From: a virus
Length of the DNA: 64,000 nucleotides
Direction: 5' to 3' (one strand)
IMG/VR virus record: IMGVR_UViG_3300042544_003310
Coordinates: 124,001 to 188,000 of that record
Shown here: piece by piece, positions 28,948 through 41,800 of the stretch
Position numbering within the stretch: position 1 is the stretch's first letter
How the letters are laid out: each line of letters opens with the position of its first letter
Position numbers and translations under genes: made by a program
Notes under the pieces: model-generated
What the model was told of the DNA's origin: nothing
Database searches by the model: none
The model's input: the letters and a program-made list of their open reading frames with translations, nothing else

Positions 28948-29313
28948 ATGGCAAAGAAGAAAACAACTGAAGACTTGGAATGGGAGTCTATATTCAACAG
29001 TATCTCTTTTAATACTGAACCTCCCGCCAAATATATAAAAGATGCTGTAGTACGCACGAGATACGGAAAGCGCATCAAATTATCAGGCAAAGAATTTGTT
29101 TCTGTAATGGAACAAGAGCGTATGATGGATCCTGAAGATGCGCTTATTGAAAGCTGCAAGGTAACCTTGGACTTTGATCGACTCAAGCAAGATATCTCAC
29201 GTTTTGCCAACAGTGTGCTCAAGAAGGCCAGCAGTCGTTACAAAAAAAGTCGTGCACAAACAAGTCAAGCAGCTAAGTTACGCAAACTCTTATCTCAGCA
29301 GAAACAAAGTTAA
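28948..29313 (+). CDS. Hypothetical basic protein (121 aa)
   Basis: Lys-rich start (MAKKKTTEDLEWESIFNSIS), strands with KRIKLSGKEFVSVMEQERM, then a helical, very basic tail (SSRYKKSRAQTSQAAKLRKL). Behind a late promoter, so likely expressed with virion genes; possible DNA-binding or assembly factor. No family recognised. Confidence 0.6.
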   Translation: MAKKKTTEDLEWESIFNSISFNTEPPAKYIKDAVVRTRYGKRIKLSGKEFVSVMEQERMMDPEDALIESCKVTLDFDRLKQDISRFANSVLKKASSRYKKSRAQTSQAAKLRKLLSQQKQS

Positions 29314-29390
29314 TTTTATTTCCCAGCTGTTCAACTTGATTTAACCCAGTATCCTAGGACAAAATAGCAGTATAGGTATTGGAGATTGAG

Positions 29391-30323
29391 ATGACAACTT
29401 GGGAACAGGTGGCTGACGACAGCAGATACACAAAGGTACTTGACAAGGGCTTTGTGGGCTTGATTGACCACATGGGCAGTGATCAAGCCATTGTGCAAGC
29501 TGCTCGAGTCAGCTATGGCGAGGGCACAAAATCTGTAAATGAGGATCGCGGTTTGATCCGCTATCTCATGAGGCACATGCACTCGACTCCATTTGAGATG
29601 GTGGAATTCAAGTTTCATCTCAAAATGCCAATCTTTGTAATGCGTCAACATGTGCGACACCGAATGGCCTCAATCAACGAATACAGTGGTCGTTATAGTG
29701 TTATGACGGATGAGTTTTATATTCCTGAACCAACTCGAATTCAAGCGCAAAGCAGTGACAACAAACAGGGCAGTGCCGGACAACTTGCAAAGCAAGAACT
29801 GGAAATAGCACTCAACACAATCCAGCGAGTAAGTGCTGAAAACTATCTAGACTATCTCAGCCTCATAAATGACCCCAATGGACGAGACTATAAATTTGGT
29901 GAGCGTCAGGGCCTGGCACGCGAGCTGGCACGTATGGTGCTGCCAGTAAACAACTACACTGAATTGTATTGGAAAATTGACCTCAAAAACCTGTTTCACT
30001 ATCTCAATCTCAGAATTGATTCTCACGCGCAATATGAGATCCAACAGTTGGCCTTACCTATTGCAGAGCATGTGAAACGCATTTGTCCAATTGCATGGGA
30101 AGCGTTTGAAGACTATTGGCAGCAAGCCACAACTGTGAGTAGGCTTGAAAAAAACCTATTGCAGGAGCTTATCAACTTCAGTAACGTACAGAGCGTGAGT
30201 TTTGCAGACAGTTATGAGACTATGATCCAAACCGCAGGTAGCAAATCACAACTGCAAACACAGTTTGGAATGAGCAAACGTGAGTTGGCAGAATTTGAGA
30301 AGCAGTGGAAGCTGGCCCTTTAG
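29391..30323 (+). CDS. thyX: Flavin-dependent thymidylate synthase
   Basis: 310 residues. The ThyX signature R-H-R-x-x-S-x-N-E-x-S-x-R-Y is exact at 89-102 (RHRMASINEYSGRY) and the substrate/FAD residues around ARVSYGEG and ELYWKIDLKNLFHYLNLR are present. It makes dTMP from dUMP with methylene-tetrahydrofolate and FAD, supporting phage DNA synthesis. TTG 29379 is an alternative start; ATG 29391 follows GGAGATTGAG. Its last codons overlap the end of the convergent tail-fibre gene and share a hairpin with it. Confidence 0.92.
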   Translation: MTTWEQVADDSRYTKVLDKGFVGLIDHMGSDQAIVQAARVSYGEGTKSVNEDRGLIRYLMRHMHSTPFEMVEFKFHLKMPIFVMRQHVRHRMASINEYSGRYSVMTDEFYIPEPTRIQAQSSDNKQGSAGQLAKQELEIALNTIQRVSAENYLDYLSLINDPNGRDYKFGERQGLARELARMVLPVNNYTELYWKIDLKNLFHYLNLRIDSHAQYEIQQLALPIAEHVKRICPIAWEAFEDYWQQATTVSRLEKNLLQELINFSNVQSVSFADSYETMIQTAGSKSQLQTQFGMSKRELAEFEKQWKLAL

Positions 30324-30331
30324 GCCAGCTT
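30309..30331. terminator. Hairpin over the two convergent stop codons
   Basis: Perfect 9-bp inverted repeat AAGCTGGCC / GGCCAGCTT with a 5-base loop CTTTA that holds both stop codons. It encodes W-K-L-A-L of ThyX on one strand and A-K-L-A of the fibre on the other. No T-tract follows on either side, so it may block or stabilise 3' ends rather than terminate alone. Confidence 0.6.
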
Positions 30332-32092
30332 CGCTTCTAGGGCTGCAAGTTTTTGACTTAGTTCTTGCACTGCTGCCCATAATATAGGTACTAACTTGCT
30401 GTTGTCTACTGACTGATAGACTGGATGGCCGTTTTCATCAACTTCATCTTTCTGGCCCTTAACAGCTTGTGGTACCACAGCTTGAAGTTCATGAGCTAAG
30501 AAGCCACTAGACCTTTCAGTCCGCATTGAGTCAACCCAGTTATAGGTTTTGGCATGAACTTTGCCTACTAAATCCAGGGCTTGGCTTAACGGAGCAATGT
30601 TTGTTTTGCGTCGATAATCAGATAGGCTGTTGTAATAGGTGCCGGCATCATCGAAAAGTATACTTCCTGACTCATATGCGTTTAGGATTGATGTTGTATT
30701 GATTTTGAATGATATACCTTTTTGGACCGCAGGTGTTATTGGATAACTGCCCCAAAGATTTATCATAGTATTTGGCTGAGGGTTGAAGGGCTGACTTACG
30801 GTTGACCTGATGTTGATACCATCGGTGTTGGCTTGATTCATATTGATAGTAAGAAATGAATCATTGAACGCTGGGGAGGCAGTGGCATTTGCTGCAATTG
30901 TTACGTCACCCAACCTCAAACCACGGTTTACAAACCGGGCAGTCTCAACACCAGATATGAAACAGCTTAGCTGATTTGACGCCACTTGGCCTAGTCCTGT
31001 TTGTAAATCACCTTTGAAAACATATTTCATAGGGCCATCAGATTCAGAAGGGGAGCCAGCACAGAATTTGTGAGAAAACACTGTCCACAATTTTGTGTTC
31101 AAGCTACCAAGGTCAAATACGGCATCCACAGTAGGAATATTTGTAGCATCTTTCCGCATGAAAATTGTGGGACTGACGGGAGGCGTCCCAAGGGTATCAG
31201 CATTTAAGGCGCTTGTGGCTTTGCCATCAAAATTTGTGGCGTAGATAGTATTGTATTTGAAGCTGGTACTACCAAGGTTGTATAAGTTGTCATTTATTGG
31301 TAGATTTGTTTGGTCGCGACGCATGTAGCTTCCTGATGGTATGCCACCAAGGAAAACGCTGTTTTGGGCCAACAAAGTGCTTGTGCTTTCGCCATAAAAT
31401 TTGGCATTGGGCAATGTGGGATTTAAGGTTATTCCTGGATAGACACTTGTGAACCCTTGTAATGGATTGGTTGGTGTTGCTGCTGGAGCGAAAGTTGCAT
31501 CATTACTTACTACTGCAACCAGTTGTCCACCTACAGTCAATCTCAATACCTTATGGATTGCATTTAAGGTGTCTGTTACCAACAGTGCATCAACATTTGT
31601 ATAGACTGGTATGCTGGGACTATTTGCATCGTTGCCGTCAGCGGCACCCAGCGGACCAACTAAGTTCCACTGTGATGAACCATACACAAAAAGTTGTTTT
31701 TTAGTTTGATCATACAACAGCTCTCCGTCAACAGGATTTACAGGGCCAGGAGGAGAGGGAGGGCCTGGAGGAGTAGGACCAGGTGGTGTGGGTGGAGGTA
31801 TGTTGGGTGTAGTTTGTACCGGGGCTGCACTTTTCCAGGCAGTGCCGTCATATACTTTCAATTGAGCGTTGGCAACGTCATACCATAATTGACCAACTCT
31901 TGGATTACTGGGCCCAGATAATGGTGCCCCAGCAAAGTTTTCCAACATCCATACTAAGTTTTCAACAACAGGCTCACCGTAATTGGGATAATTACGCCCA
32001 GGCAACCGCAACGAAGTTGCGGTTGTGTTGATTGTCTTGTCAGGAATGGATGCAATCGGAGTTCCGCTGTAACTGTTGATCACATATGTCAT
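30320..32092 (-). CDS. Tail fibre with S74 intramolecular chaperone
   Basis: 590 residues from ATG at 32092 (MTYVINSYSGTPIASIPDKT); the longer frame starts upstream of the late promoter. N-terminal part contains the repeated pattern P-x-V-G-Q-L-W-Y-D (about 76-95) typical of tail-fibre adhesins of T4-like phages, then a Pro-rich collagen-like linker (P-P-G-P repeats, about 104-126) and beta-rich shaft. The C-terminal about 115 residues are a peptidase S74 domain: SDYRRKTNI with the catalytic Ser, and a final helix (VQELSQKLAALEAKLA) of a coiled trimer. It probably binds the host receptor after self-cleavage. Confidence 0.85.
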   Translation of the reverse strand: MTYVINSYSGTPIASIPDKTINTTATSLRLPGRNYPNYGEPVVENLVWMLENFAGAPLSGPSNPRVGQLWYDVANAQLKVYDGTAWKSAAPVQTTPNIPPPTPPGPTPPGPPSPPGPVNPVDGELLYDQTKKQLFVYGSSQWNLVGPLGAADGNDANSPSIPVYTNVDALLVTDTLNAIHKVLRLTVGGQLVAVVSNDATFAPAATPTNPLQGFTSVYPGITLNPTLPNAKFYGESTSTLLAQNSVFLGGIPSGSYMRRDQTNLPINDNLYNLGSTSFKYNTIYATNFDGKATSALNADTLGTPPVSPTIFMRKDATNIPTVDAVFDLGSLNTKLWTVFSHKFCAGSPSESDGPMKYVFKGDLQTGLGQVASNQLSCFISGVETARFVNRGLRLGDVTIAANATASPAFNDSFLTINMNQANTDGINIRSTVSQPFNPQPNTMINLWGSYPITPAVQKGISFKINTTSILNAYESGSILFDDAGTYYNSLSDYRRKTNIAPLSQALDLVGKVHAKTYNWVDSMRTERSSGFLAHELQAVVPQAVKGQKDEVDENGHPVYQSVDNSKLVPILWAAVQELSQKLAALEAKLA

Positions 32093-32117
32093 ATTGCTTG
32101 CCTCAGAGTATTTCTGA

Positions 32118-32125
32118 TATTTATG
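32118..32125 (-). promoter_or_regulatory. T4-type late promoter element
   Basis: CATAAATA on the minus strand, 25 bases before the fibre ATG. Confidence 0.65.
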
Positions 32126-32155
32126 CAGCAAATGACCTTGCTAGCCACAAAAAGC

Positions 32156-32740
32156 TTAGGCTGTTTGAATACGGATAGTATAAACCACTTCAATTTCGCG
32201 ATTCAAAGATTTTTGAACTGGTGAAAATACTACATGGCTTATCAACAATCCTGTATCTGCAACTGCTTTTTTGGTTTTCAAGCCCAACTCATTGAACACG
32301 TAAGGACTTGACACATCTGTTGCTGTATCAAATGCATCTTGGCCAGCTGGTTCACCCAAGCCCAAAACACATGTGATTTTCACATCAGTATATACTGTAC
32401 CAGGTCTGTGAATAACTTTGATAAAGTTACGAGTGGGGTCACTGTTGTCTGGACTGAGATCATTTACAACTTTGTAATATGTTTCGTTGTATAGTTGTGC
32501 ATCAAGGCCCTGTACATTGGGTGGGAGATAAATTACTGTTCCTACACCAGAAACAACAGCAGCACCATTGCCGAACACCATTTCTTGAATATAACCTTCG
32601 GGGCGATAAGCCAACCCTTGTGCCAATGCAATGCTGAAATTCTCAAAATTGATGGCATTGTATTTGTCTACCAAAACTTCCTTGGTATGAAAGTCGCGGA
32701 TCAAAACGTGTCCTGTAATATTATTCAAGGGAGTTTCCAT
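32156..32740 (-). CDS. Baseplate/tail protein of T4-like marine phages (194 aa)
   Basis: METPLNNITGHVLIRDFHTK, V-L-V-D-K-x-N-A-I-N-F-E-N, IQEMVFGNGAAVVSGVGTVI, YNETYYKVVNDLS: a beta-rich protein with the pattern of a conserved structural protein beside the baseplate genes of marine T4-like phages. It may link baseplate and fibre. Placed between the giant protein and the tail fibre in the same direction and behind its own late promoter. Confidence 0.65.
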   Translation of the reverse strand: METPLNNITGHVLIRDFHTKEVLVDKYNAINFENFSIALAQGLAYRPEGYIQEMVFGNGAAVVSGVGTVIYLPPNVQGLDAQLYNETYYKVVNDLSPDNSDPTRNFIKVIHRPGTVYTDVKITCVLGLGEPAGQDAFDTATDVSSPYVFNELGLKTKKAVADTGLLISHVVFSPVQKSLNREIEVVYTIRIQTA

Positions 32741-32746
32741 TTTTAG

Positions 32747-32876
32747 GAGAGCCTTTTGTCTAGGATTATTTTGTTTGAGTTTAAATCTTTTATCAGTAGA
32801 TGACTGCTTACTACTAATTTTTGACAGTCATCTACTTTTGTATCAACTATTTTTTCTGTCTGCTGTTCCATGGCTA
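32747..32876 (-). other. Non-coding leader region with a 12-bp hairpin
   Basis: About 130 bases between the giant gene and the 194-aa gene. It contains a perfect 12-bp inverted repeat, AGTAGATGACTG (32795-32806) and CAGTCATCTACT (32825-32836), with an 18-base loop. In the minus-strand leader this hairpin lies between the late promoter and the start codon. A strong AGGAG ribosome site is next to the ATG. Confidence 0.7.
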
Positions 32877-32884
32877 TATTTATG
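32877..32884 (-). promoter_or_regulatory. T4-type late promoter element
   Basis: CATAAATA on the minus strand, overlapping the stop codon of the giant gene; drives the 194-aa gene. Confidence 0.65.
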
Positions 32885-35800
32885 CTGGTATCGACCCAGG
32901 TTGTGACAACAAAAATTGAGCTTGGTAAGTGCTGCTATATTGTAGCCCTAGTCCACCATAAGGCCACTGATACCCACCTGGGATAACTTGCCGCACACTA
33001 CCATCTCGCACTACGCTGGTAGTTGGGTGAGACATAGCTGTTGTTTTCCAGTCTTGTTTGAAGATTATAAGTCCAATATTTTTATTGCCTGCAGGAGGTG
33101 GTTCAAAAATTGGAGCCAATGTCTGAGAGGGGAATTGCAGATAAAATCCAGGGGCTGCATTTGAGGGGTTGCTTACTAGCATCCAATCGTTTTGGAGCTT
33201 GCCATCCACAATAACATACGCATTTACCATTCCTGCTTGCCATTCTCCTGCGTTTGTAATAGTTACAGGATACAAATCACTGTTGCCTGTGCTACTCCAA
33301 TACTGTGCCACAAATTTATCACTAATGCCGCCAGGTGTTCCCAGTGTGCCACGATTGATTTTTCTCAAAACAGCTTGGTTAGGAAATGCAGTTGAGGCCG
33401 CAGGAGCTTTGTCAAAATATTCAATTCTTTCACCCTCAATCCAAATAACCCCAGGTCGTTTGTCATCAGGTTCAAGAAGAGTGTCGCCATTTGCTACAAA
33501 AATTTCCTGATCATTCCAGTTCAACACCTGAGTAAGAACGGTCCTGTCCTGATTCCCAAGGCGTAGGTATTGTGTGTCGTTATACACATTTGTCACAGCA
33601 CGGAATGCAACACCATCTTTGCTGGGCAACGCTGTGGGATAATAGGCTTGAATCTCATCAGCTGCTGTCAAAGTGTAATGATTTCCTAACTTTAGGTACC
33701 AACTGTTTCCGGTTTTGACTATGGTATAGTCTAAAATCCAGCTTAAGCTACTGCCGTTGAGCCATACTTGCACACTTTGGAACTCCAACGGAGTATTGGT
33801 GAATAGGTATTGGTTGCTGGAATCACCTGTCCAGACATCGTTATAAAAGGCACTTGCGCTGTCTTCACCCCAAGTTCTTACAACAATAGTATCGCCGTCA
33901 ACCACCGCCCAACTTGCCAAAAGTAGGTTTGTTCCTTGGATTTGATAATCATAGTTTTGGGCGACTGGATCAGCCACTTCAATGTAAATGAAACTTTTAT
34001 CTGATGGCGCTGTAGTGAATATTATTTGATTTCCAGCCAATGTATATTCTGTGTTAGGCAATACTGAGGCATTTAACCAAACTTGAATAAATGACCCAGG
34101 ATCTGGGAAAATAGCCAAATTATATGCTGTTGTGTTGTTGTCACCAATTGCACTCAAAAGGTAGGGTGGCTTCAATCGCTTGCCGTTACTGTAGACCAGT
34201 GCATTGTTACTTTGTGCAGGATTGAATCCGCTCAAGGGATTATTTGGTGTATTCAAATTCAGCGGATACGTGAGCAATGGCAAGGTTACTACCAAACTCT
34301 GTAATTTTTGTAGACTTTGATATTGACTGCTGTATACCAAAATTACAATAGTGTCGCCAGGCAAAGGTGTAAATCCCAGTCCAATTTGACGATTGTCGGC
34401 AGGGTTTACACCAAAACTCACTGTAGGCACTCCATTCCAAGTCATCAGAATAGTGTTAGCGCCTATGGGTTGATCCATTGTGATCACAAAACTTGTGATG
34501 TCAAAAACAACAGTTTTAGTTTCTTGAATATGGCTGGAATAGTTAGCAATGCTGAACCCTGTGCCAGTACCAGGTGCTCCACCACTTATGGTTACACCCA
34601 CTTGTTGGAGGCCAACATTCTTATTCAAATAACTACCACGAGTCAACGGCAAGATGCTGGCTACTCCCCATTGTGGAGTAATCAACCCTCCTATACCTGT
34701 TCCATTTGTATACCATTCATTTTGACTTATGCTGGGCTGAGTATAATAGCCTTGATTTACAATACTCACAGCAGTAATTTGTCCAGCTACACCACCAAAA
34801 GCAGTAGTGCTGTCAACCTTGATTACCAAAGTTTGCGTTCCGCTCCCGTATTTGAAATACAAGAGATCTCCTACCTTGTAGCCAGATCCTGGCTGATTTA
34901 CATTTACAGCAGTTGCACGTATTGCAGTGACTAACACTGTTGTAGATGTGTAGCTCTGTGATGTATCACTTAACACGATAGTATCGTTCAAGTTGTAATC
35001 AATTCCTTGATTTACTATGCTCCAATTTCCGAGACCAGGGGTTGCTCCACCAAAACCAAAGCTGGTAATTACAACTGATCCCACTGGCGGGAAAACAAAA
35101 ACAATGCTATTGCTGCTGGGATCATATACATAATCAGAGGTTGGTCCTAGAGTTTTCAAAATTCCGCCTACACTGACAATAATGTCAGCAGCACTGAACA
35201 CTGGTTGGCCAATATAAAATCTATCAGTAATGCTGTCGCCAAGCCAACTTTCAGACAACACATTCCCAAAGCCCACTGTGGGTTGATTGGCAACATCTAT
35301 TATCAAGGTTTCTTTTCCTTGAAGCGGGAACAACTCTTCAGGATGATTGCCTTCCACATGTGGTCGACTCAACCCCTGTCCATCATATACAGCATCAAGC
35401 GTGCCTCCTAGGGCACTTTCAAATGTGCTGCCTGCTTCTGCTACCCAAATGTTGGGTTTGGCTACAGCACTAAGTGGCGCCAGTGCAAATTCAAGACTTG
35501 TGCCGCCCCAACGTAGGACAAAGGTGGCATTTACGCCTGAACCGCCAGAGGCTTGCACTGCTGTTCCACTGGGAGTCAGTGTGTATGCCCCTGGAAAGAC
35601 CACCTCAATTTTCAAAATTGCACCTGTCAAACTTGTGTTGACTACTTTCAGCTGAGCAGGAATAGTATAAGTGCCTCCAGATACAGAGAGTATATCATTT
35701 ACACTATATCCTAATCCTTGATTAGCAACATCCACAGCAGTTATCCAGTTTTTGACTGTCCAATTGAGAGGAGTGTTTTGAAGATTACCATTTACCCAAA

Positions 35801-38800
35801 CACGCAAGTCATTTGGAGCTTGTGGGGCCTGAGGCAGGGCAAACTTTGTTTGCAGCCCGTCCCCTTTGAATACCCAATATTGTGGCCTTGCTCCACCATT
35901 TATGTATTGATCAAATAACCGATCAACTTCTTGGCTAGTGTTGTCCCAGCCCAATACGCCATCCCACACTGGCTCGCCCCAACGACCATTTAGATTGAAA
36001 TCCAAACCATCCAACACTGTTCCTTTGGGAGCACATCCACTGATCAGTAAGGGATCATTTGGAGGAGGCATGCTAGGAGTGGGCTGATACAACTGTTGAA
36101 TTCTGTCTGCTGCTCCGTTATCCAGTTGATATCCAACCAATTCAAATATGCCTTGATTGAACACAAACAAACTCCAAAGCCCAATGTTGTCGTAAATTAC
36201 TTTGATTATTTCTCCATTAGGCAAGTTTGTCAGAGCTTTCATTTCTTCGATAGTGTCAATAAACCTATTTGGCACAGTATTCTCGCTGTATCCAGGACTG
36301 TAATAGTCTTCTGCGGGCACACACGCCAGTCGGTCCAACACAATTTTTGTCCTTGTGCTGCGTACACTGAGGTTTGCTATATCAAATACAGTCACAGTAA
36401 CAATATCTCCAACACCTGGTGTGAAGTTGAGTTCAACGAGAGTGCTGTCGTCTAAATTTATCTCATAATCATTAGTTAATAAGTTGTTCCATCGAACTTG
36501 TGTAAATTGCCAAGTTATGGGATTTGTCATGCTTACTATTTGAGAAATGCCGTCACCAATAAATGTCTTACGCTCAAGATAGCTAGATGCGTATACATAC
36601 GCCTGCACAACATCGTTAGTGTTAGGCACAAAGACCAAATCAATTATTGAGTTGTCTCCAGGACGCAAATTCCAAGCTTGAGAAAGCTTGCTATTCCAGT
36701 ATACCAAAACATTTTCAGGTTTGGTGCTAGTGCTTAGTTGAAGAGATTTGGTTGATCCGTTACCAGTTAAGGTCACTGTTTCAATCAATGCACCACTGCT
36801 GGCTTTGTAGTTGTCGTACCACGGCTTGTATATGGTATCTCCGGACAAAATCGCAAGATCAACTGGGTTACTGACATTCAAGATTGAAACATTATTGTTC
36901 AGGTCAATATAGGGAGGGTTATCCAAATCGCTGCTGTTGCTTTCCCAATAGTCCGAGACCACTCTGTAATCCACAAATTGGCGTATGACAACGTGGTAGG
37001 GTTTAACCTCTTGAATATATTTTTCCAAGCTGTCTATTTTACTTGGGTCATAATAGGCTGAACTCAAGAGTTGTTGGCTGAAACCTTTCAAATTGATAAA
37101 GCTTGTTTTGAAACACCAATCTACGAAATTTTGTTCAGCCAGCACATGGCTCACTAGCTCAAAAAATACCATGTTACGTTCATTTACATCACTGTCAACT
37201 TTCAAAAGTCCCACAGCTTTGTTGTTTTCAGGCCACAATCCCTGCAAAATATAGCTCAATTCTAGGCGTGTATCATACTCCCAACCTTGATAATCAACTG
37301 CATAACTTCCTCCACTGAAGCCCATGCTGTACTTTTCGTAGTCATAGAGATTGTCACTGAGTTGTAGATTGCCGTTTTGTACACCTACTACGGTCCATAA
37401 GGTTTCAGAATCAGGCGTGTATTCAAAAAGATTCCAACGGCCATTGCCTGTATTCAACACTTTGACCAAAGTTCCAGAGTCAACCACAAGAGTGTCACGG
37501 TCAGCCAAAGTGGCAACAGTAGCCCCAATCAGGGTGTCGGCACTGATGCCGCTGGCATACCAATCTACCAAGTACCAAACTTGGTTAGTGTCCCATGCTT
37601 GCATACGCTCTAATGAAAACTGGTTTTGTCCTTGATAAAGCCAAATGGTCCAGCGGTTGTTGGTGGCAGCACTTACATCTACCAAAACTTTGTTACCAGG
37701 TATTAGGCTGGGAATCAAAGCATCTCTTGCCGCCAAAGTAGCTACGTAATAATCCCAATTGCAGGGCAATATGCCTTTTACTGGCCGTACAATTTGCCAC
37801 TCTAGGGGATCAATTCCCAATTTCAAAATGTTCTTGTTGTTTTGAATATAGGTTGTTGGCAATAGCTGTGATGCACCTTCCAAAACCAACACTTGTGCAT
37901 CTATTAGGTTGTCATCTATGCTGTCAAAATCTGCAGACCTCATCAAGATCCATGGATTGTTGAGCGAGCCAATGTCCACTACATCATAAATTCCATTTTG
38001 ATTAGGTGTTTGTGTGACAATAGAGCTGGTAAGAGTAACTGGATTTTGATTTTTAACAATTATTCGGTCTCCCAAATTTACTGTTATACCATCAACAACC
38101 AATGCACTATAAGATGAGCCATTATAGGTTAAGGTAGCACCCTTGCCATTTTCCCCAGGATAGTAAACAGTGTCTAGAGCAGTTGTGGTTGCCACTCGAG
38201 CATTGGCTTTGGTATTTTTTTGGAGAGGCTGTGGCTCTACGCTCTGAAAATACTGTAACCAGCCAAGCCTGTCAGGGTCATCCAATGGCGGCACACTGCT
38301 GCTGCTAAGGAGGCTGTTGATTTTTTTAACAAAAGCTCTCCTAGCAGTAATACCATCCTTGAACCAACTTTGTGAAGGTCGTGTCAGCATGCCATACTTG
38401 CTCATTTCAGGCAGTCGCAAATTGGGAACACTGTTGCCTACGTTGTTGAATTCCACAAGACTATCACACATTTTGCTCCACAAATCTAGTGTAGGTGTGC
38501 TCAAAGGATCGTTGGGTCTCAACAATGTCCACTCTTTGTAGATTTTATCTACATTTTCTCTACTTGTATAATTCACTTGCCAGACAGTGTTGTTTTCATC
38601 CAAGAAACTGCCAATGTTTGCTAACAATGCGCCTGTGCTGCTGATTGCGGCCCACCAGCTTTGGTTTTGTGTTTGTGGACTTTCAACAATTTGACTCAAA
38701 GATGCAACACTTATCTTGCGATCTGGCACGTTGGGCACTGTGGTTTTGTTTTTTACCCAAAAGTAATAGGCATTTGTGTATTGGCCGCTTTCATTACGCT

Positions 38801-41800
38801 CACTTGCCAACACGTAGGGATAATCAGCACCTTTTACTGATCCTGTAGGGGTTTGATCTCCCCCTGTGGCTGCTGAGTTGCCCGCTGTAACAGCGCCTGC
38901 CCAAGATGAAGGAGGCACAAGGCTTCGTATCCATTCATAAATGTCAATGCTGATTCCTGGAGCAATTTGTCCCCAATGTCTCCGGCGGTAGCTGTCTGTT
39001 CCAATTTCATAATCAATAAACCTTGTTGTGCTTAAATCCCACCAAGTTTGCCCCACTTGGTTTGGGCCCCACGCTGTAGAGGGGTCAACTTGATACAATC
39101 TTGAATCTCCAGCATTATAGCTCGCTGGATCCCAGTGTGTGCGATATGTTACTTCCTCATTTACAAGCCCTGGCAATGCACCTTTGCTGGGGTCCCAAAT
39201 ATTCAAATGAGCTAGTGTTTGTAATGTTGTTTTGTTATAAAGTGTGCTGGTCAATAATAGGCTGGTGTCAACTTTCTTGTCTTCTCTGCGATATTCAAAC
39301 CAGACACCATATTTTTGATAGACTTTCCAAGGTTCATCTTGATTACCATCAACATAGGCAAAATCTCTTTGTGTCCAACCACCAGGAGGGGTTGCGTTAT
39401 TGAATGCAGCATATGTGGGAAATCTTATACTCCAGTATTGTAACACTTGTCCATTGGCACCAGTAGCAGAGGTGGTTGCCTGCACATCAAAAGTATTCCT
39501 AGTGACATTGAAAACTGAAAAAGTACCATCCAGTCTACCATTTACCCCTGTAACTCCGCTCAATACAAGGATGTTGCCATTTTGCAGATTGTGAGGCAAG
39601 CTGGTTGATATTGTTGTTTGATTCAATGTTACAGGAGTAGTTTGTTGAATTTGCCAGGCTGGCCGGCATACTTTGTAAATGTTCCATCCAATAGCAGTGT
39701 CAATAAATTGCCAAACTCTGTCATGTGCCTGCAAGGGAGTATTTTTAGTTTCAAGAGTTTGAGAGAGACTAAACAACTCTGCTTGATCTTTGACATAATA
39801 AGTGGCCTCGGAAAATAACACGTATCCGCTGTTTGGCAAATCCCCTGGGGCTGAACCGTAGTGGCTTCTCAATGAGAAGTTTGGCGTTGCCTCACTTTTA
39901 TACAAGACTCTACTGTCTTTGGGGGTTATTGTAATTGTGTCGTCATAAGCCAAATCTTCAATAGAGCCAGAGAAAAACTCAACCAACTGCGGATTACTTC
40001 TCACTTCAGTTTGCAGTAGCAGCACGTCAATGCCGTGAATAAGTTCGTTGCTGCCATAAGTACCCAAACGGAAAGCGTACTCTTCGTAGTAGCTAAAGCT
40101 TTCATTGGCATCAACCAGTTGAGTGTTTCGCAACAAACTATCAATAGTGCCTTTTGTGCCTTTTTGTTTGATCATGCCTTGATAAAATTGAAACTGTGTG
40201 GTTTCATCCACAAGGAGATTGGTCAAATATTCGCGTTGTTGATAGCCCACTAAGTGAGTAGCCAACATGTTATATCTTTTAGGCAAGGCTTGCGACAGTG
40301 CGCTGGTGGCATTTGTATGCATCCCTGTGCTGTCGCTGTAATTGTAGGGAGTTGGCACATCTATGTTGTATAACTTGCGAATATCGTCAACAGTTTTTTC
40401 AAAGTTAGCTAAGATCTGGTTATTGACAATTATCCGATCACCAATGGTAGATGTGGTTTGTGTTACTAGATAACCAGGCGCCTCAAGACGGCCTGCCCAG
40501 TCCATGCTCTTGTAAGTCTGTATCTTGAATCGGCTTTGTCTTACGTCAAACAGTGGGTCATACACAATATCGCCAAAAATTGTTTTGTTTTGGAACAGGA
40601 GTGCATGTTCAAGGCCAGTAGTGTAGAGTCTAATGCCAAAAATGCCTTGATCATTCAAAGGTCTTACTGAAACTTGATCATCAATGCGCAAGAAATCTAT
40701 ATTTTGGACTTGAATTGGTCGTCCGCCACGATCTAAAATCGTGTAGCTGCCATTTACTATGCCGCCGATGTTTTGAATAGTTCCAAAACTTGTGACAAAT
40801 TTTGTTTTGAGTGCCAAAGGACTCAAGGCAATGTAATTGCCTGCTGCCCAAGGTCCTTGACTCCAGAACAAGAACTCTCGGCCGCTCAGGCTCCAATCTT
40901 GCAATTGGCCAGTGGTGCTGGAATATTCATCAAAAATCCAACCTTGGCTGACTTGCCAACGCCCCAAGCTTACCAAAAAGTCAAATACATCTTGCTGTGT
41001 AGGCAAAATGGTACCATACGGCACTTTTTTAACAGATGGCAACCCCAGCTTGTATTCAATAACCTTGATTTTGTCTACAATCACTGTTGTTTTTGGACCA
41101 GTAAGGTTACTGGGAATTACATAAAAGTTGGGATCATAGCTGTCGTATCCAATGACTCGGTAACCCTCAGATCCTCTATATTCCACAATTACGCCGCTAT
41201 AGAAGAACTCTTTTAAGCTGGCACTGCGTATGAGATTGTTGGTCACATCTTCTTGGGGGATCAACAAACTGTCGTTGGAGCTTAGACCAAAGCTGTCAAC
41301 CAAAAGCTTAACACTTGTGCCATCAATAAATCCTCCAGCTCTGTATCCTAGAGTTACATCACTGTTGCGGATAACATTACCAAAATATTCTGTGACGGAA
41401 CGACTGTCATTTATCAAATACTCACTTATCCAGTGTTGAATGCCGCATGATCCATAATAGCTTAAGTCACTGCTTAAGGTTGTTACATTTTGTGGATCTT
41501 CACGATGAACAAAAATGTCACTGTTGCTGATTCTTTTCCTGTAATCCTTCCAAACCCATTGACTGTTGGTTTGTGTGGCAAAAATCTGTTGGGCCCGTGG
41601 GCCGTCCCAGAGGTATTCAATAAATTGCGCTGGCTTGGCCAGATATCCTATCTGCGCCCAAATTTGGTCACTGTCAACTGCTGTAAGCCAGACATTTTCC
41701 AAAGGACCGCGGTCCCCAAATTTCCAATCGGCCCGGGCTTCAATTTCGCTAGGCAATGTGGTGACTATGCGAGCTGGACCAGGAGGCAACAGTTGCCCAA

